Shown here in pieces: positions 10,172-20,903 of a DNA stretch of 64,000 nt. The stretch's first letter is position 1. Every line of letters starts with the position of its first letter. The stretch is from Paraburkholderia phytofirmans OLGA172 (GTDB taxonomy: Bacteria; Pseudomonadota; Gammaproteobacteria; Burkholderiales; Burkholderiaceae): NCBI RefSeq assembly GCF_001634365.1, contig NZ_CP014578.1, positions 3,038,001 through 3,102,000 of the forward strand, read 5' to 3'. The position numbers and the translations under genes are program-made. The notes beneath the pieces were generated by a model. The model searched no databases, had not been told where the DNA came from, and saw only the letters and a program-made list of their open reading frames with translations.

Positions 10172-10912
10172 ATGGATAGTCCAGATACCAAACCCCCGCA
10201 ACAACGTCGTCTTCACCCGCTCGTCGCTACGGCTGCGGGTGCGGTGATCATCGCCAGTCTTGCCGCGACAGCGGCCGTCACGGGCCTGTTCCCAAAGGCG
10301 TCGAGCAGCGGCGCGCAAACGGATCAGACCCAGGCTGCGCAAGTGACCACTCAACCAGGTGTGGTCGATTCGGCGGCGCCGGCCAATCTGTCGGCGCAAC
10401 AGGCAGCACAGCAACAGGCAGCGCAACAGCAGGCCGAACAGCAGGCTCAACAACAGGCTCAGCCGCCGGCCCAACGCGCGCCCGCCCCGGCGGCGCCGCA
10501 GCAACAACAGTACGCCCAGCAGCAACAGGCCCAGCCGGCACCGCAGTACGCTCAGCAACAGCCGTCGCAACCGGCCTATTGCTCGACCTGCGGCACGGTC
10601 GAAGGCGTCTCGGCGGTACGACAGGAAGGCCATGGCACGGGTATCGGTGCTGTCGGCGGCGCCGTGGCCGGCGGCGTAGTAGGCAACCAGTTCGGTAGCG
10701 GCAACGGCCGGACCGCGATGACAGTGCTGGGCGCGCTCGGCGGCGGCCTGGCCGGTAACTCGGTTGAAAAGCACATCCGCAGCACGACTTCCTACTCCGT
10801 GCGGGTGCGGATGGAAAACGGCAAGACGCGCTACTTCACCTATCACGAAGCGCCGCCGTTCCAGCAAGGTCAGCGTGTGCGGGTCGAAAACGGCACGCTC
10901 GTAGCAGTCTGA
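10172..10912 (+). CDS. Glycine-zipper 2TM-domain membrane protein
   Basis: A 246-residue envelope protein with a short cytoplasmic N-terminus, one membrane helix (LVATAAGAVIIASLAATAAVTG, about residues 20-41), a long Gln/Ala/Pro-rich linker (about residues 70-130) and a C-terminal glycine-zipper 2TM segment (GTGIGAVGGAVAGGVVGNQFGSG ... LGALGGGLAGNSVEKHI), as in the 17-kDa surface antigen/SlyB-like superfamily. A cysteine pair (YCSTCG) precedes the zipper. The helix lacks a lipobox, so it is probably anchored in the inner membrane rather than lipidated. Function is unknown; such proteins often affect envelope integrity. Confidence 0.8.
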   Translation: MDSPDTKPPQQRRLHPLVATAAGAVIIASLAATAAVTGLFPKASSSGAQTDQTQAAQVTTQPGVVDSAAPANLSAQQAAQQQAAQQQAEQQAQQQAQPPAQRAPAPAAPQQQQYAQQQQAQPAPQYAQQQPSQPAYCSTCGTVEGVSAVRQEGHGTGIGAVGGAVAGGVVGNQFGSGNGRTAMTVLGALGGGLAGNSVEKHIRSTTSYSVRVRMENGKTRYFTYHEAPPFQQGQRVRVENGTLVAV

Positions 10913-10944
10913 CCGCTGGCAGCCTGATGATTCTCCAGGCATTA

Positions 10945-10975
10945 AAAAAGGCGATTCCGATGGAATCGCCTTTTT
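10945..10975 (+). terminator. Terminator between the glycine-zipper gene and iscX
   Basis: Stem GGCGATTCC / GGAATCGCC (10950-10958 with 10962-10970), three-base loop, flanked by AAAAA on one side and TTTTT on the other. It lies between convergent genes and should work in both directions, ending the isc operon too. Confidence 0.9.
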
Positions 10976-11044
10976 CTTTGCCGCAGCAGGAGCGCAAGCT
11001 CAATCAAACGCGCCCCGCCGCCAGCGGAAAGCTCGGCAATGCGT

Positions 11045-11242
11045 TCAGTAATCCGCGTCTTCGATCCATGCAGCCTGAATTGCTTCAAGGATCTTCTCGT
11101 TCGACCGGTTAGGGTCGTCGTCGAAACCTTCCAGCTCGGTGACCCAACGGTGCAAATCAGTGAAGCGCACCTGCTGCGGATCGATGTCCTGGTGCTTGTC
11201 AGTCAGGGCCATCGCGATGTCTTGCGTATCGGTCCACTTCAT
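11045..11242 (-). CDS. iscX: Fe-S assembly protein IscX
   Basis: Small acidic partner of the cysteine desulfurase IscS (65 residues), thought to modulate Fe-S assembly and bind iron. The sequence MKWTDTQDIAMALTDKHQDIDP with RFTDLHRWV and the terminal AAWIEDADY is the standard IscX fold signature. It is the last gene of the isc operon, 15 bp after fdx, and is followed by a bidirectional terminator. Confidence 0.95.
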   Translation of the reverse strand: MKWTDTQDIAMALTDKHQDIDPQQVRFTDLHRWVTELEGFDDDPNRSNEKILEAIQAAWIEDADY

Positions 11243-11257
11243 GGCTGCATCCTCCAG

Positions 11258-11599
11258 TTAGTGATTTTCCTTCGCGTGATTGATCGAATAGCGCGGGATC
11301 TCGACAACCAGATCCTGCCCGGCCGGCACCGTCGCCTGGCACGACAGACGCGAGGCTGGCTCGAGCCCCCACGCCTTGTCCAGCAGATCGTCCTCGTCTT
11401 CCTCAGACGGCGTCAAGGCGGCGAAACCCTCACGCACGATCACGTGACAGGTCGTGCACGCGCAGGACTTCTCGCACGCGTGCTCGATTTCGATGCCGTG
11501 CTCGAGCAGGCTGTCACAGATGCTCTTGCCGGGCACGGCATCGATCACCGCGCCTTCCGGGCACAGTTCGACGTGAGGCAGCACAACGATTTGAGGCAT
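11258..11599 (-). CDS. fdx: ISC-system [2Fe-2S] ferredoxin
   Basis: Electron carrier for Fe-S cluster assembly, 113 residues. The adrenodoxin-type cluster ligands are visible: CEKSCACTTC contributes three cysteines (C-X5-C-X2-C) and the fourth is in SRLSCQATV. It lies between hscA and iscX in the isc operon, as in E. coli. Confidence 0.95.
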   Translation of the reverse strand: MPQIVVLPHVELCPEGAVIDAVPGKSICDSLLEHGIEIEHACEKSCACTTCHVIVREGFAALTPSEEDEDDLLDKAWGLEPASRLSCQATVPAGQDLVVEIPRYSINHAKENH

Positions 11600-11739
11600 A
11601 CATTTTCCGTTTGGGTCTGCGGCACGGCTGCCGCAAACAGGCTCCGTACCATTTTACTGGCGCCGCGCGGACTTTTTAAGTCCGCGCGGCGCGATTCATT
11701 GCCGGCTGGCGCGCATGACGCGGCCCCGCCGCGAGACGC

Positions 11740-13611
<1,872 letters not shown>

Positions 13612-13751
13612 CTGGATCTTCTCGGAGCCGCTTGGCCCCGTCCTGAATTTTTGCGTTGCTGGATGCGTTACTAAATGCGTTGCTACGGCTGCTATGGGTG
13701 CCTGTTCATGCGCTGCGCCGGCGCGCGCCAGGCCGCCGCACCGCCGGACCG

Positions 13752-14279
13752 CTAGCTCTCGAGCCGCTCGATCTGCGTGCCGATTTCCGACGCCACCCGC
13801 TCGATGAACATCAACTGCCGCACTGCCTCGCCCGCTGCCTGATCCGCGCCGCTGTCGAGCAGCGCGCCGAGCTTGTCGAAACGCATGCGTTCTTCGTCGC
13901 GCAGTTCGGTCAGCAAGGCGTCGAGCGCGCCGACGTTCTTCGCCGCGGCGGCGTCTTCAATGCCTTCGCGCCACTCCATCTGCTGCATCAGGAACGCCGG
14001 CTCCATCGCCGTATTGTTATGCGTATCGACGTCGATACCGTGCAAGTGCAGCAGATAGGTCGCGCGCTTCAACGGATCGCGCAGCGTCTGATAGGCCTCG
14101 TTGGTGCGCGTCGCCCATTGCATCGCGATGCGCTTTTGCGCGTCGCCGGCCGCCGCGAAGCGGTCCGGATGCACCTGGGCCTGCACCGTGCGGTAGGCAT
14201 GATCGAGTGCCGCTGCGTCGAGCGCAAATCGCGCCGGCAGATCGAACAGGTCGAAGTGGCTGTCGTTCAGCGAGACCAT
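13752..14279 (-). CDS. hscB: J-domain co-chaperone HscB
   Basis: Delivers IscU to HscA and stimulates its ATPase. The product begins [18 protein letters not shown] and carries the J-domain HPD tripeptide (QVHPDRF) and a C-terminal three-helix bundle rich in Glu/Leu. The 175-residue start at 14279 fits the family; in-frame ATGs at 14297 and 14321 would add non-conserved residues, and none of the three has a clear Shine-Dalgarno sequence, so the exact start is uncertain. Confidence 0.92.
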   Translation of the reverse strand: MVSLNDSHFDLFDLPARFALDAAALDHAYRTVQAQVHPDRFAAAGDAQKRIAMQWATRTNEAYQTLRDPLKRATYLLHLHGIDVDTHNNTAMEPAFLMQQMEWREGIEDAAAAKNVGALDALLTELRDEERMRFDKLGALLDSGADQAAGEAVRQLMFIERVASEIGTQIERLES

Positions 14280-14456
14280 CGGATAAAAGGAGTCCATTCT
14301 GGAAAGCGCACCGGGGTGCAAGCTAAAAACGCGAATCGAAAGCGCCGCGAAGGTTCAGCAGCAAAGGGCGACCGAAAAGCAGCAAGCCGATGCGCGGATG
14401 AAACTAAAAAGGCGGCCCGCGCCGCCTTTGATCCGCCGCACGCGGAATGAGCCGAT

Positions 14457-14780
14457 TTACACGCGGAACGATTCGCCGCAACCGCACTCGTCCTTCACGT
14501 TCGGGTTGTTGAACTTGAAGCCTTCATTCAACCCTTCGCGTGCGAAGTCGAGTTCGGTGCCGTCGATATAGGCGAGGCTCTTCGGGTCGACAATGATCTT
14601 CACGCCGTTGCAGTCGAACACTTCGTCTTCGGGCGCGAGTTCATCCACGTACTCGAGCTTGTAGGCCAAACCCGAGCAACCCGTGGTGCGTACGCCTACG
14701 CGCAACCCGACACCCTTGCCGCGGCGAGTCAGATACTTCTGGACGTGCTGTGCTGCCTTTTCGGTCAACGTAATTGCCAT
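14457..14780 (-). CDS. iscA: A-type Fe-S carrier IscA
   Basis: Scaffold or iron/cluster carrier, 107 residues from [12 protein letters not shown]. The three conserved cysteines are present: [14 protein letters not shown] and the C-terminal [10 protein letters not shown]. The start at 14780 gives the canonical length; an upstream ATG at 14831 in the same frame is rejected. It lies between iscU and hscB. Confidence 0.95.
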   Translation of the reverse strand: MAITLTEKAAQHVQKYLTRRGKGVGLRVGVRTTGCSGLAYKLEYVDELAPEDEVFDCNGVKIIVDPKSLAYIDGTELDFAREGLNEGFKFNNPNVKDECGCGESFRV

Positions 14781-14943
14781 AGCGTTTCTCATTGCGCCGC
14801 GCGCGTTCGGCATTCCTATGCCTACTGACACGCTGCTACCCTGCCTGCATCAAATATCGCTCATGCCGGACGTGCGCTTCTACTCGCACCGCCTGCTTCG
14901 AGTCACTCAAATGAGCGCACTCAACCACGCGCTCGACTGCCGC

Positions 14944-15357
14944 TTACGCGTGTTGCGTGTCGCCTTCGACGACCGCTTCACCGTGACGTTGCTTGTAATC
15001 GGCGACCGCTGCCTTGATCGCGTCTTCCGCGAGGATCGAGCAGTGGATCTTCACCGGCGGCAGCGCCAGTTCTTCGGCGATCTGCGTGTTCTTGATCGAC
15101 ATTGCCTGATCGAGCGTCTTGCCCTTCACCCATTCGGTGACGAGCGAGCTCGACGCGATCGCCGAACCGCAGCCATACGTCTTGAACTTTGCGTCTTCAA
15201 TGATGCCGTCCGCGCCCACGCGGATCTGCAGCTTCATCACGTCGCCGCATGCCGGTGCGCCGACCATGCCAGTGCCGACCGCATCGTCGTCCTTCGCGAA
15301 GGAACCGACGTTGCGCGGGTTTTCGTAGTGGTCCAGAACCTTTGCGCTGTAAGACAT
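14944..15357 (-). CDS. iscU: Fe-S cluster scaffold IscU
   Basis: Scaffold on which clusters are built, 137 residues starting MSYSAKVLDHYENPRNVG. It shows the three cluster-binding cysteines (GAPACGDVMKL, KTYGCGSAIAS, IHCSILAEDA) and the LPPVK motif recognised by HscA. It is 61 bp downstream of iscS. Confidence 0.97.
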   Translation of the reverse strand: MSYSAKVLDHYENPRNVGSFAKDDDAVGTGMVGAPACGDVMKLQIRVGADGIIEDAKFKTYGCGSAIASSSLVTEWVKGKTLDQAMSIKNTQIAEELALPPVKIHCSILAEDAIKAAVADYKQRHGEAVVEGDTQHA

Positions 15358-15418
15358 GATTAACTCCTAGTTTCGTTTCAACCTGCGTTCTATACGTTAC
15401 GCGACGCTAAGTGGCGCG

Positions 15419-16642
15419 TCAGTGCGCGGCCCACTGGATCGTCGAAATGTCGATCCCGTCCTTGTGCATTTCCCAAAGCGGCGACAGATCGCGCAGCTTC
15501 GAAATTTTGGTCTTCAGCAGGTTGATCACGTAATCGACGTCCTGCTCGGTCGTAAAACGGCCGACTGTAAAGCGAATCGAGCTGTGCGCCAGTTCGTCGT
15601 TACGGCCCAGTGCGCGCAACACGTACGACGGCTCCAGCGAAGCCGACGTGCATGCCGAACCCGACGACACCGCCACATCCTTCACAGCCATGATCAGCGA
15701 CTCGCCTTCGACGAAGTTGAAGCTGATGTTCAGGTTGTGCGGCACACGCTGTTCCATGTCGCCGTTCACATACACTTCTTCAATGTCCGACAGGCCGCGC
15801 AGCAGACGGTCACGCAACATGCGGATGCGTTCGTTTTCGGTCGCCATTTCTTCGCGAGCGATACGGAACGCCTCGCCCATACCGACGATCTGGTGCGTAG
15901 GCAGCGTGCCCGAACGCATGCCGCGCTCGTGACCGCCGCCGTGCATCTGCGCTTCGATACGGATACGCGGCTTGCGGCGCACGTACAGCGCGCCGATACC
16001 TTTCGGGCCATAGGTCTTGTGCGCCGAGAACGACATCAGGTCGACCTTCAGCTTTTGCAGATCGATCTCGACCTTGCCGGTGGCTTGCGCCGCGTCGACG
16101 TGGAAAATGATGCCCTTTTCACGGGTGATCTCGCCGATCGCCTCGATGTCCTGGACCACGCCGATCTCGTTGTTCACCGACATGACCGAGACCAGAATCG
16201 TATCCGGGCGCAGCGCGGCCTTGAACTTCTCGAGGTCGATCAGACCGTCGTCCTTCACGTCCAGATACGTGACGTCAAAGCCTTCGCGTTCGAGTTCGCG
16301 GCAGGTATCGAGCACAGCCTTGTGCTCGGTTTTCACCGTGATGACGTGCTTGCCACGGCTCTTATAGAAGTGCGCGGCGCCCTTGATCGCGAGGTTGTCC
16401 GATTCCGTTGCACCTGACGTCCAGATGATTTCGCGCGGGTCGGCGTTCACCAGCGCAGCGACGTTTTCGCGCGCCTCTTCGACCGCACGCTCCGCGTCCC
16501 AGCCATACGCGTGGCTACGCGATGCGGGGTTGCCGAACTGCTCGCGCAAGTACGGAATCATTTTGTCCACCACGCGCGGATCGACCGGGGTCGTCGCGCT
16601 GTAGTCCATGTAAATGGGCAGGTGGAGAGTGTCGTTGTTCAT
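15419..16642 (-). CDS. iscS: Cysteine desulfurase IscS
   Basis: PLP-dependent desulfurase that supplies sulfur from cysteine. The 407-residue product begins [21 protein letters not shown], contains the PLP-lysine region [16 protein letters not shown] and the mobile active-site-cysteine loop [17 protein letters not shown]. The ATG at 16642 gives the family length; an ATG at 16663 in the same frame is probably not used. It is the second gene of the operon after iscR. Confidence 0.97.
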   Translation of the reverse strand: MNNDTLHLPIYMDYSATTPVDPRVVDKMIPYLREQFGNPASRSHAYGWDAERAVEEARENVAALVNADPREIIWTSGATESDNLAIKGAAHFYKSRGKHVITVKTEHKAVLDTCRELEREGFDVTYLDVKDDGLIDLEKFKAALRPDTILVSVMSVNNEIGVVQDIEAIGEITREKGIIFHVDAAQATGKVEIDLQKLKVDLMSFSAHKTYGPKGIGALYVRRKPRIRIEAQMHGGGHERGMRSGTLPTHQIVGMGEAFRIAREEMATENERIRMLRDRLLRGLSDIEEVYVNGDMEQRVPHNLNISFNFVEGESLIMAVKDVAVSSGSACTSASLEPSYVLRALGRNDELAHSSIRFTVGRFTTEQDVDYVINLLKTKISKLRDLSPLWEMHKDGIDISTIQWAAH

Positions 16643-16716
16643 CAATTGCTCCGGGGACGTCATTACTCTGGCTTCTGGGTTCCTGATCAGGCTGCGGTGC
16701 GTTCAGATTGCCGCGC

Positions 16717-17247
16717 CTAGGAACCGGCCATGTTGAAAACAGAATTAGGACCTTTCGGCACGACGCGGGCGGGTTCGACCGCCGGCGCCTCGCTGCGCCG
16801 GTCACGCAAGACCGCCGGCGCACCTTCGCGCGAACGCTGCTGATCGACCAGATCTTTCAGGGAGACCGAATCCAGGTACTCGACCATTTTCTGGTTCAGC
16901 GTCGACCACAATTCGTGCGTCATGCAGTGGCCGTCGTGCTGCTTGGTGCCCTCGCACGAGCCCTTGCCGCCGCACTGGGTGGCGTCGAGCGGCTCGTCGA
17001 CAGCGATGATGATGTCGGCGACGGTCACGTCTTCAGCGCGGCGGGCCAGATTGTAGCCGCCGCCCGGTCCGCGCACGGACTCGACGATTTCGTGACGACG
17101 CAGCTTGCCAAACAGCTGCTCGAGATAAGACAGGGAAATATGCTGGCGCTGGCTGATACCCGCAAGCGTCACCGGGCCCTGCTCCTGGCGCAGTGCCAGG
17201 TCAATCATCGCCGTGACGGCGAAACGGCCTTTCGTGGTGAGTCTCAT
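16717..17247 (-). CDS. iscR: Rrf2-family Fe-S regulator IscR
   Basis: [2Fe-2S]-sensing repressor of the isc operon. The 176-residue protein begins MRLTTKGRFAVTAMIDLAL, has the winged-helix wing VRGPGGGYNL, and cluster ligands C92, C98, C108 and H111 (numbered from this start). E. coli IscR has the third Cys at 104 and His at 107, so there are four extra residues between the second and third cysteines. The C-terminus (SEAPAVEPARVVPKGPNSVFNMAGS) is an unstructured-looking tail. Two IscR-type operators lie just upstream, indicating autoregulation. Confidence 0.95.
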   Translation of the reverse strand: MRLTTKGRFAVTAMIDLALRQEQGPVTLAGISQRQHISLSYLEQLFGKLRRHEIVESVRGPGGGYNLARRAEDVTVADIIIAVDEPLDATQCGGKGSCEGTKQHDGHCMTHELWSTLNQKMVEYLDSVSLKDLVDQQRSREGAPAVLRDRRSEAPAVEPARVVPKGPNSVFNMAGS

Positions 17248-17264
17248 ATGGTGTGGGAACCGCA

Positions 17265-17289
17265 ATTCTCGACAAGTTCGGTCAAGTAT
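17265..17289 (-). promoter_or_regulatory. IscR type-1 operator, promoter-proximal
   Basis: On the minus strand this 25-mer begins ATACTTGACC and ends TGTCGAGAAT, matching the type-1 IscR consensus (ATASYYGACTRWWWYAGTCRRSTAT) in both half-sites with a few mismatches. It lies downstream of and overlapping the iscR -10. Confidence 0.75.
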
Positions 17290-17312
17290 AAATACATGAG
17301 TGAATTAGTCAA
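17285..17312 (-). promoter_or_regulatory. isc operon promoter
   Basis: On the minus strand TTGACT (17307-17312), a 16-bp spacer and TATACT (17285-17290) form a strong sigma-70 promoter upstream of iscR. Both IscR operators overlap it, so holo-IscR would repress it. Confidence 0.85.
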
Positions 17313-17316
17313 GTAT
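17292..17316 (-). promoter_or_regulatory. IscR type-1 operator, overlapping the -35
   Basis: On the minus strand this 25-mer begins ATACTTGACT and ends ACTCATGTAT. It is very close to the consensus for [2Fe-2S]-IscR and covers the -35 hexamer. Its centre is 27 bp from the other operator, about two and a half helical turns. Confidence 0.85.
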
Positions 17317-17394
17317 CCCTATCGCGATTTGGGTCATTTGCTTAATTACTGGATAAGGCGGTCGACGAAAAACATTCGCCGATGACCACCCGAC

Positions 17395-17892
17395 TTACGC
17401 AAGCAGTTGGGGACGCAACACTGCGATCAGCCCGTGGCAGGCCGCTTCGCATTGATCCAGCACCTGCTCGAACCCTTCGGCGCCGCCGAAATAGGGGTCG
17501 GCGACTTCGCGAGCGCCACCCCAGCGGCCATCCGCCTCAGGGACGAACTCCATTAGCATGCGGATTTTGTCACGCTGCTCCGCCGGACAAGCCTGGCGCA
17601 GTGCGGCGACGTTTTTGTCGTCCATCGCGATCAGCAGGTCGAAGCGCTCGAAGTCGGCCGCCGCGATCTGACGTCCACGCAAGGCGGCAAGCTCATAACC
17701 TCGCCGGCTGGCCGCACGTTGCGCGCGCTCGTCAGGCGGCTGGCCGATGTGCCAGTCTCCCGTGCCCGCGGAATCGACCAGAATGCGTTCCGCAAGCTTC
17801 GCCTCGCCGACCAGTCGGCGCATCACGCCTTCCGCGGTCGGCGAACGGCAAATGTTCCCCAGGCAGACGAAGCAGACGGACACGGTTTTCAT
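17395..17892 (-). CDS. Low-molecular-weight protein-tyrosine phosphatase
   Basis: Cytosolic phosphatase of the LMW-PTP family, 165 residues. The P-loop CLGNICRSP is near the N-terminus (C-X5-R-S) and the general-acid aspartate is in the DPYFGG motif, typical of the family. It sits directly upstream of iscR on the same strand, 147 bp from the iscR start, but the strong isc promoter in that gap means the operon need not depend on it. Substrate is unknown; no Wzc-type kinase is nearby. Confidence 0.9.
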   Translation of the reverse strand: MKTVSVCFVCLGNICRSPTAEGVMRRLVGEAKLAERILVDSAGTGDWHIGQPPDERAQRAASRRGYELAALRGRQIAAADFERFDLLIAMDDKNVAALRQACPAEQRDKIRMLMEFVPEADGRWGGAREVADPYFGGAEGFEQVLDQCEAACHGLIAVLRPQLLA

Positions 17893-18139
17893 CAGAGGCG
17901 TTCGGACGCTAAACGCCCGCGGATAGACAGTTAGGCAACGGTGCCGCGATTATACAAAGCTGCACCAAATCACGCCGGAGGCTGGGCACGTTCTGCCGGC
18001 GTCCGAATTCGGCCATGGACGCCGCGCCGCGCCGGCAAGGGCCAGGTTCGGTCACAGACGCCGTCGCGCTCCAACCCACTGCCGGTTCGGCAGCGACCGA
18101 GGCGATGCCATCCCGCCGCACCGTCCAACCCCGCCGCGT

Positions 18140-18379
18140 TCAGGATGCTTCCGCCAGCGGCATTACCGTCACGGCGCGCATCGGTTTGGCCGGCAACTTC
18201 GCCGCGTTGTCGACCATGCCGTACGAGACGGCGCGCGCCAGTTCCGCCGTCAATCGATCAGCAGCGAGCGGGGCTTGCGAGGCACGCGAAGCAGCGTCGC
18301 CGCAAATGTGCAAATAGCCTGCCGCAGCAAGGGGCACAACGATAGCGAGGGGCCAGTACACCGATATTGTCTTTTTCAT
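18140..18379 (-). CDS. Small exported or membrane-anchored protein (79 aa)
   Basis: A short gene starting MKKTISVYWPLAIVVPLAAAGYLHIC and ending TVMPLAEAS. It has a basic N-terminus and one hydrophobic helix (about residues 7-24) that could be a signal anchor, then a soluble tail of about 50 residues. A GGAAG Shine-Dalgarno sequence lies ten bases before ATG 18379. The frame is open far upstream, but that part runs antisense to the neighbouring lipoprotein gene and is not expected to be coding. I do not recognise a family. Confidence 0.6.
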   Translation of the reverse strand: MKKTISVYWPLAIVVPLAAAGYLHICGDAASRASQAPLAADRLTAELARAVSYGMVDNAAKLPAKPMRAVTVMPLAEAS

Positions 18380-18648
18380 GATGTTGTTTCTTCCGATTAG
18401 GGGCTCGTGAACTCGTGATCCACTATGCCCAGTCGAAATGCTATAGGAATCCACAATCGGCAAAAACCCACGGGCGCGAGATACAGCGTTGCACTGAATG
18501 GAACAGTGCATCGACGGGTTTGCCGCGCACGACGTTGGCCTGCGTCGTGGCATGAAAAAGAAATCCTTACAAACACATACAAAACGGGCGCGACAGTTGG
18601 CGATAATGGCTGTCTTACAGACACGAAATCTTCGCACTGATCCTCCAA

Positions 18649-19212
18649 ATGAAACGTATTGCTCCACTTGCCGGCCTGACGCTCGCTGTTGCCTTGCTAG
18701 GCGGCTGCGCGGTCTATCCGGACGGCACGCCGATGGTCGGCAACGGCTATGGCGACGGTTACAGCGGCTATGACGGGTACGACGGCTATGCCACCGGCGT
18801 GCCGGTCGTGCCGCAAACCAACGTCTATATGGGCTACAGCAATTATCCGGGCCCGGGTTACTACGACGGGCCGGGCCGCTATTACGGGCCGGGGCCGGGT
18901 TATCGGGGCTACCCGGGTTACCCGGATCGCGGACGGCCGAATAATGGCAACGATGGAAACAACGGAAACCGCGGAGATAACGGCGGCTGGCGTGGTCAGC
19001 CGAACGGCGGCGGCCCGCACGGAGGACCGCCGCCTCAAGGCGCAGTTGGCGGGCCGAGGGGACCGAGTGGGTCCAATGCGCCACGACCGGGGGCAGGCAG
19101 CCCGCCGCCCCCGCCGCCACAGCAAGCGGGCAACGGCGGTGGACGCGGCAATGGAGGCAATGCGCCGGCCCGAGGCACTTACGGCCGCCAGCCAGGGATA
19201 ACAGATCATTGA
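18649..19212 (+). CDS. Glycine/proline-rich putative lipoprotein
   Basis: A 187-residue secreted protein with a lipoprotein signal peptide (MKRIAPLAGLTLAVALLGGC, lipobox LGGC with Cys at residue 20). The mature part is Tyr/Gly-rich (repeats of GYDGYDGY and YYGPGPGYRGYPGY), then Asn/Gly-rich and finally Pro/Gly-rich, with no recognisable folded domain. Such lipoproteins are common in Burkholderia and are probably surface or periplasmic. It is divergent from the 79-residue exported protein and convergent with lutB. Confidence 0.75.
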   Translation: MKRIAPLAGLTLAVALLGGCAVYPDGTPMVGNGYGDGYSGYDGYDGYATGVPVVPQTNVYMGYSNYPGPGYYDGPGRYYGPGPGYRGYPGYPDRGRPNNGNDGNNGNRGDNGGWRGQPNGGGPHGGPPPQGAVGGPRGPSGSNAPRPGAGSPPPPPPQQAGNGGGRGNGGNAPARGTYGRQPGITDH

Positions 19213-19295
19213 TCGGGTAAGGAAGGGGGCAGGCGTAGGCGCCGTCTCGCGCCACCTTCCAGCAGCCGTGCAAATAGAACGACAGCGCCGCTCGC

Positions 19296-20711
19296 TCAGC
19301 CAATATGGCTGCGTTGCGCGGCGTACAGTTCTCTGAACGTACGGCCAACCGGAGCCGGCATATCGCGCGTATCGGTCCAGCCCGCGCCGCCTAGCGGCAG
19401 CCTCGCAATAGAACGATTTCGCCCGCCCATTCGCTCCAGCACGCGAACCGCCAGCTTGGTGAAGAGCGCATAAACATCCGGGTGCAGCGCGAGGAAACCC
19501 CACACCGCGAGCCCCATTCGTTCGCGCCACGGCCGCAGGTGCCGTTCGACCTGCTTTTCGCGCAGCTTGCGCAGCAGATCGGACAAGGGAATGCCCACCG
19601 GACATACGCTGTTGCACTCGCCGCACAAAGTCGCCGCCTGAGGCAGATCCAGCGCTTTGTCGATCCCAACGTAGCTCGGCGTCAGCACCGATCCCATCGG
19701 ACCCGGATAAACCCAGCCGTAGGCATGACCACCCACCTTCTGATACACCGGGCAATGATTCATGCAAGCGCCGCAACGGATACAGCGCAGCATTTCCTGA
19801 AAGTCACCGCCGATCAGCCCCGTGCGCCCACCGTCGACCAGCACCACATACATATGCTCGGGTCCGTCCTGATCGCCCGTGCCGCGCGGCCCGGTCAGCA
19901 CGGAAAAATAGTTCGAGGTCGCCTGGCCGGTGGCCGAGCGAGGCAAAAGACGCATCGCCGTCGCCAGATCTTCCAGCGTAGGCAACACTTTCTCGATGCC
20001 GGTCACAGCTACGTGCACGCGTGGCATCACCGTGCACATGCCCTCGTTACCCTCGTTCGTGACAAGCACAACCGAACCCGTCTCCGCCACCACGAAGTTG
20101 CCGCCGGTCACCCCCATGTCCGCGGTCATGAAGTGCGGGCGCAGCATCTCGCGCGCTTCGCGGGTCATGTCGGTGATTTCGGTCAGACGCGGCCGGCCAT
20201 GCGTTTTCGCGAAGAGCTCGGCGATCTCGTCCTTATCTTTATGGACGACCGGCGCGATGATGTGGCTGGGCGGCTCGTTGTCGTTGATCTGCAGAATGTA
20301 TTCGCCCAGATCGGTTTCGATCGATTGCACGCCCATCTGCCCGAGCACCTCGTTCAGACGCATTTCCTCGGTGACCATCGACTTGGTCTTGATCACCTTC
20401 TTCACCTCGTGCCGGCGCGCGATATCGCCGACGAGGCGCGCGGCCTCCTGCGTCGTCTCGGCGAACAGGACCGTGACGCCGCGCCGGCTCGCTTCACGTT
20501 CGAAGGTCTCGAGCCAGACGTCGAGATTGTCCAGCGCCCGATTGCGGCGCTCCTTCAGCGCGGCCCGGGTGGCGGGAAAATCGATCGCGGTCATGGCCGC
20601 GGCACGGGCCGACACGAACTTGGTCGACAGCTTGGTGAGGTTCTGCTGCAGACGCTGGTCGGCGAGTTTCTGGCCCGCGCGGGCCTTGAAATGCATCGAT
20701 TGGACTTGCAT
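19296..20711 (-). CDS. lutB: L-lactate oxidation iron-sulfur protein LutB (LldF)
   Basis: Subunit of the LutABC-type L-lactate dehydrogenase that converts lactate to pyruvate. The 471-residue protein has an N-terminal LUD (DUF162) domain and, from about residue 310, two ferredoxin-like cysteine clusters: CIRCGACMNHCPVY and CGECNSVCPVGIP. The start MQVQSMHFKARAGQ at 20711 lies after the upstream 11-bp repeat tract; an alternative ATG is at 20696. It is the second gene after lutA; the usual third gene, lutC, is not downstream, where a convergent lipoprotein gene ends instead. Confidence 0.9.
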   Translation of the reverse strand: MQVQSMHFKARAGQKLADQRLQQNLTKLSTKFVSARAAAMTAIDFPATRAALKERRNRALDNLDVWLETFEREASRRGVTVLFAETTQEAARLVGDIARRHEVKKVIKTKSMVTEEMRLNEVLGQMGVQSIETDLGEYILQINDNEPPSHIIAPVVHKDKDEIAELFAKTHGRPRLTEITDMTREAREMLRPHFMTADMGVTGGNFVVAETGSVVLVTNEGNEGMCTVMPRVHVAVTGIEKVLPTLEDLATAMRLLPRSATGQATSNYFSVLTGPRGTGDQDGPEHMYVVLVDGGRTGLIGGDFQEMLRCIRCGACMNHCPVYQKVGGHAYGWVYPGPMGSVLTPSYVGIDKALDLPQAATLCGECNSVCPVGIPLSDLLRKLREKQVERHLRPWRERMGLAVWGFLALHPDVYALFTKLAVRVLERMGGRNRSIARLPLGGAGWTDTRDMPAPVGRTFRELYAAQRSHIG

Positions 20712-20767
20712 GGCGGCCTTGGGCGTATTCGAGAGAAATGGGCGAGCGAAATGCGCAGTTGAAATGT

Positions 20768-20822
20768 GCAAGCGAAATGCAAGCGAAATGCAAGCGAAAT
20801 GCAAGCGAAATGCAAGCGAAAT
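20768..20822 (+). repeat. 11-bp tandem repeat between lutA and lutB
   Basis: Five perfect head-to-tail copies of GCAAGCGAAAT occupy 20768-20822, with decayed copies on both sides (20743-20767 and 20823-20832). The tract is in the 192-bp gap between lutA and lutB and stays upstream of the lutB start. The unit is not divisible by three, consistent with it being non-coding. Confidence 0.95.
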
Positions 20823-20903
20823 GCGAGCGAAGCGTACGGGTGAAGCGCGCGAATGGAGTGCGCCGACTCAAGCACGCCGGTTTTGGGCGCTGCAGCGACT
20901 TTA

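Noticed and set aside
20743..20832. Possible CRISPR array at the 11-bp repeats
   Set aside because: The units are contiguous with no spacers, and there are no cas genes nearby.
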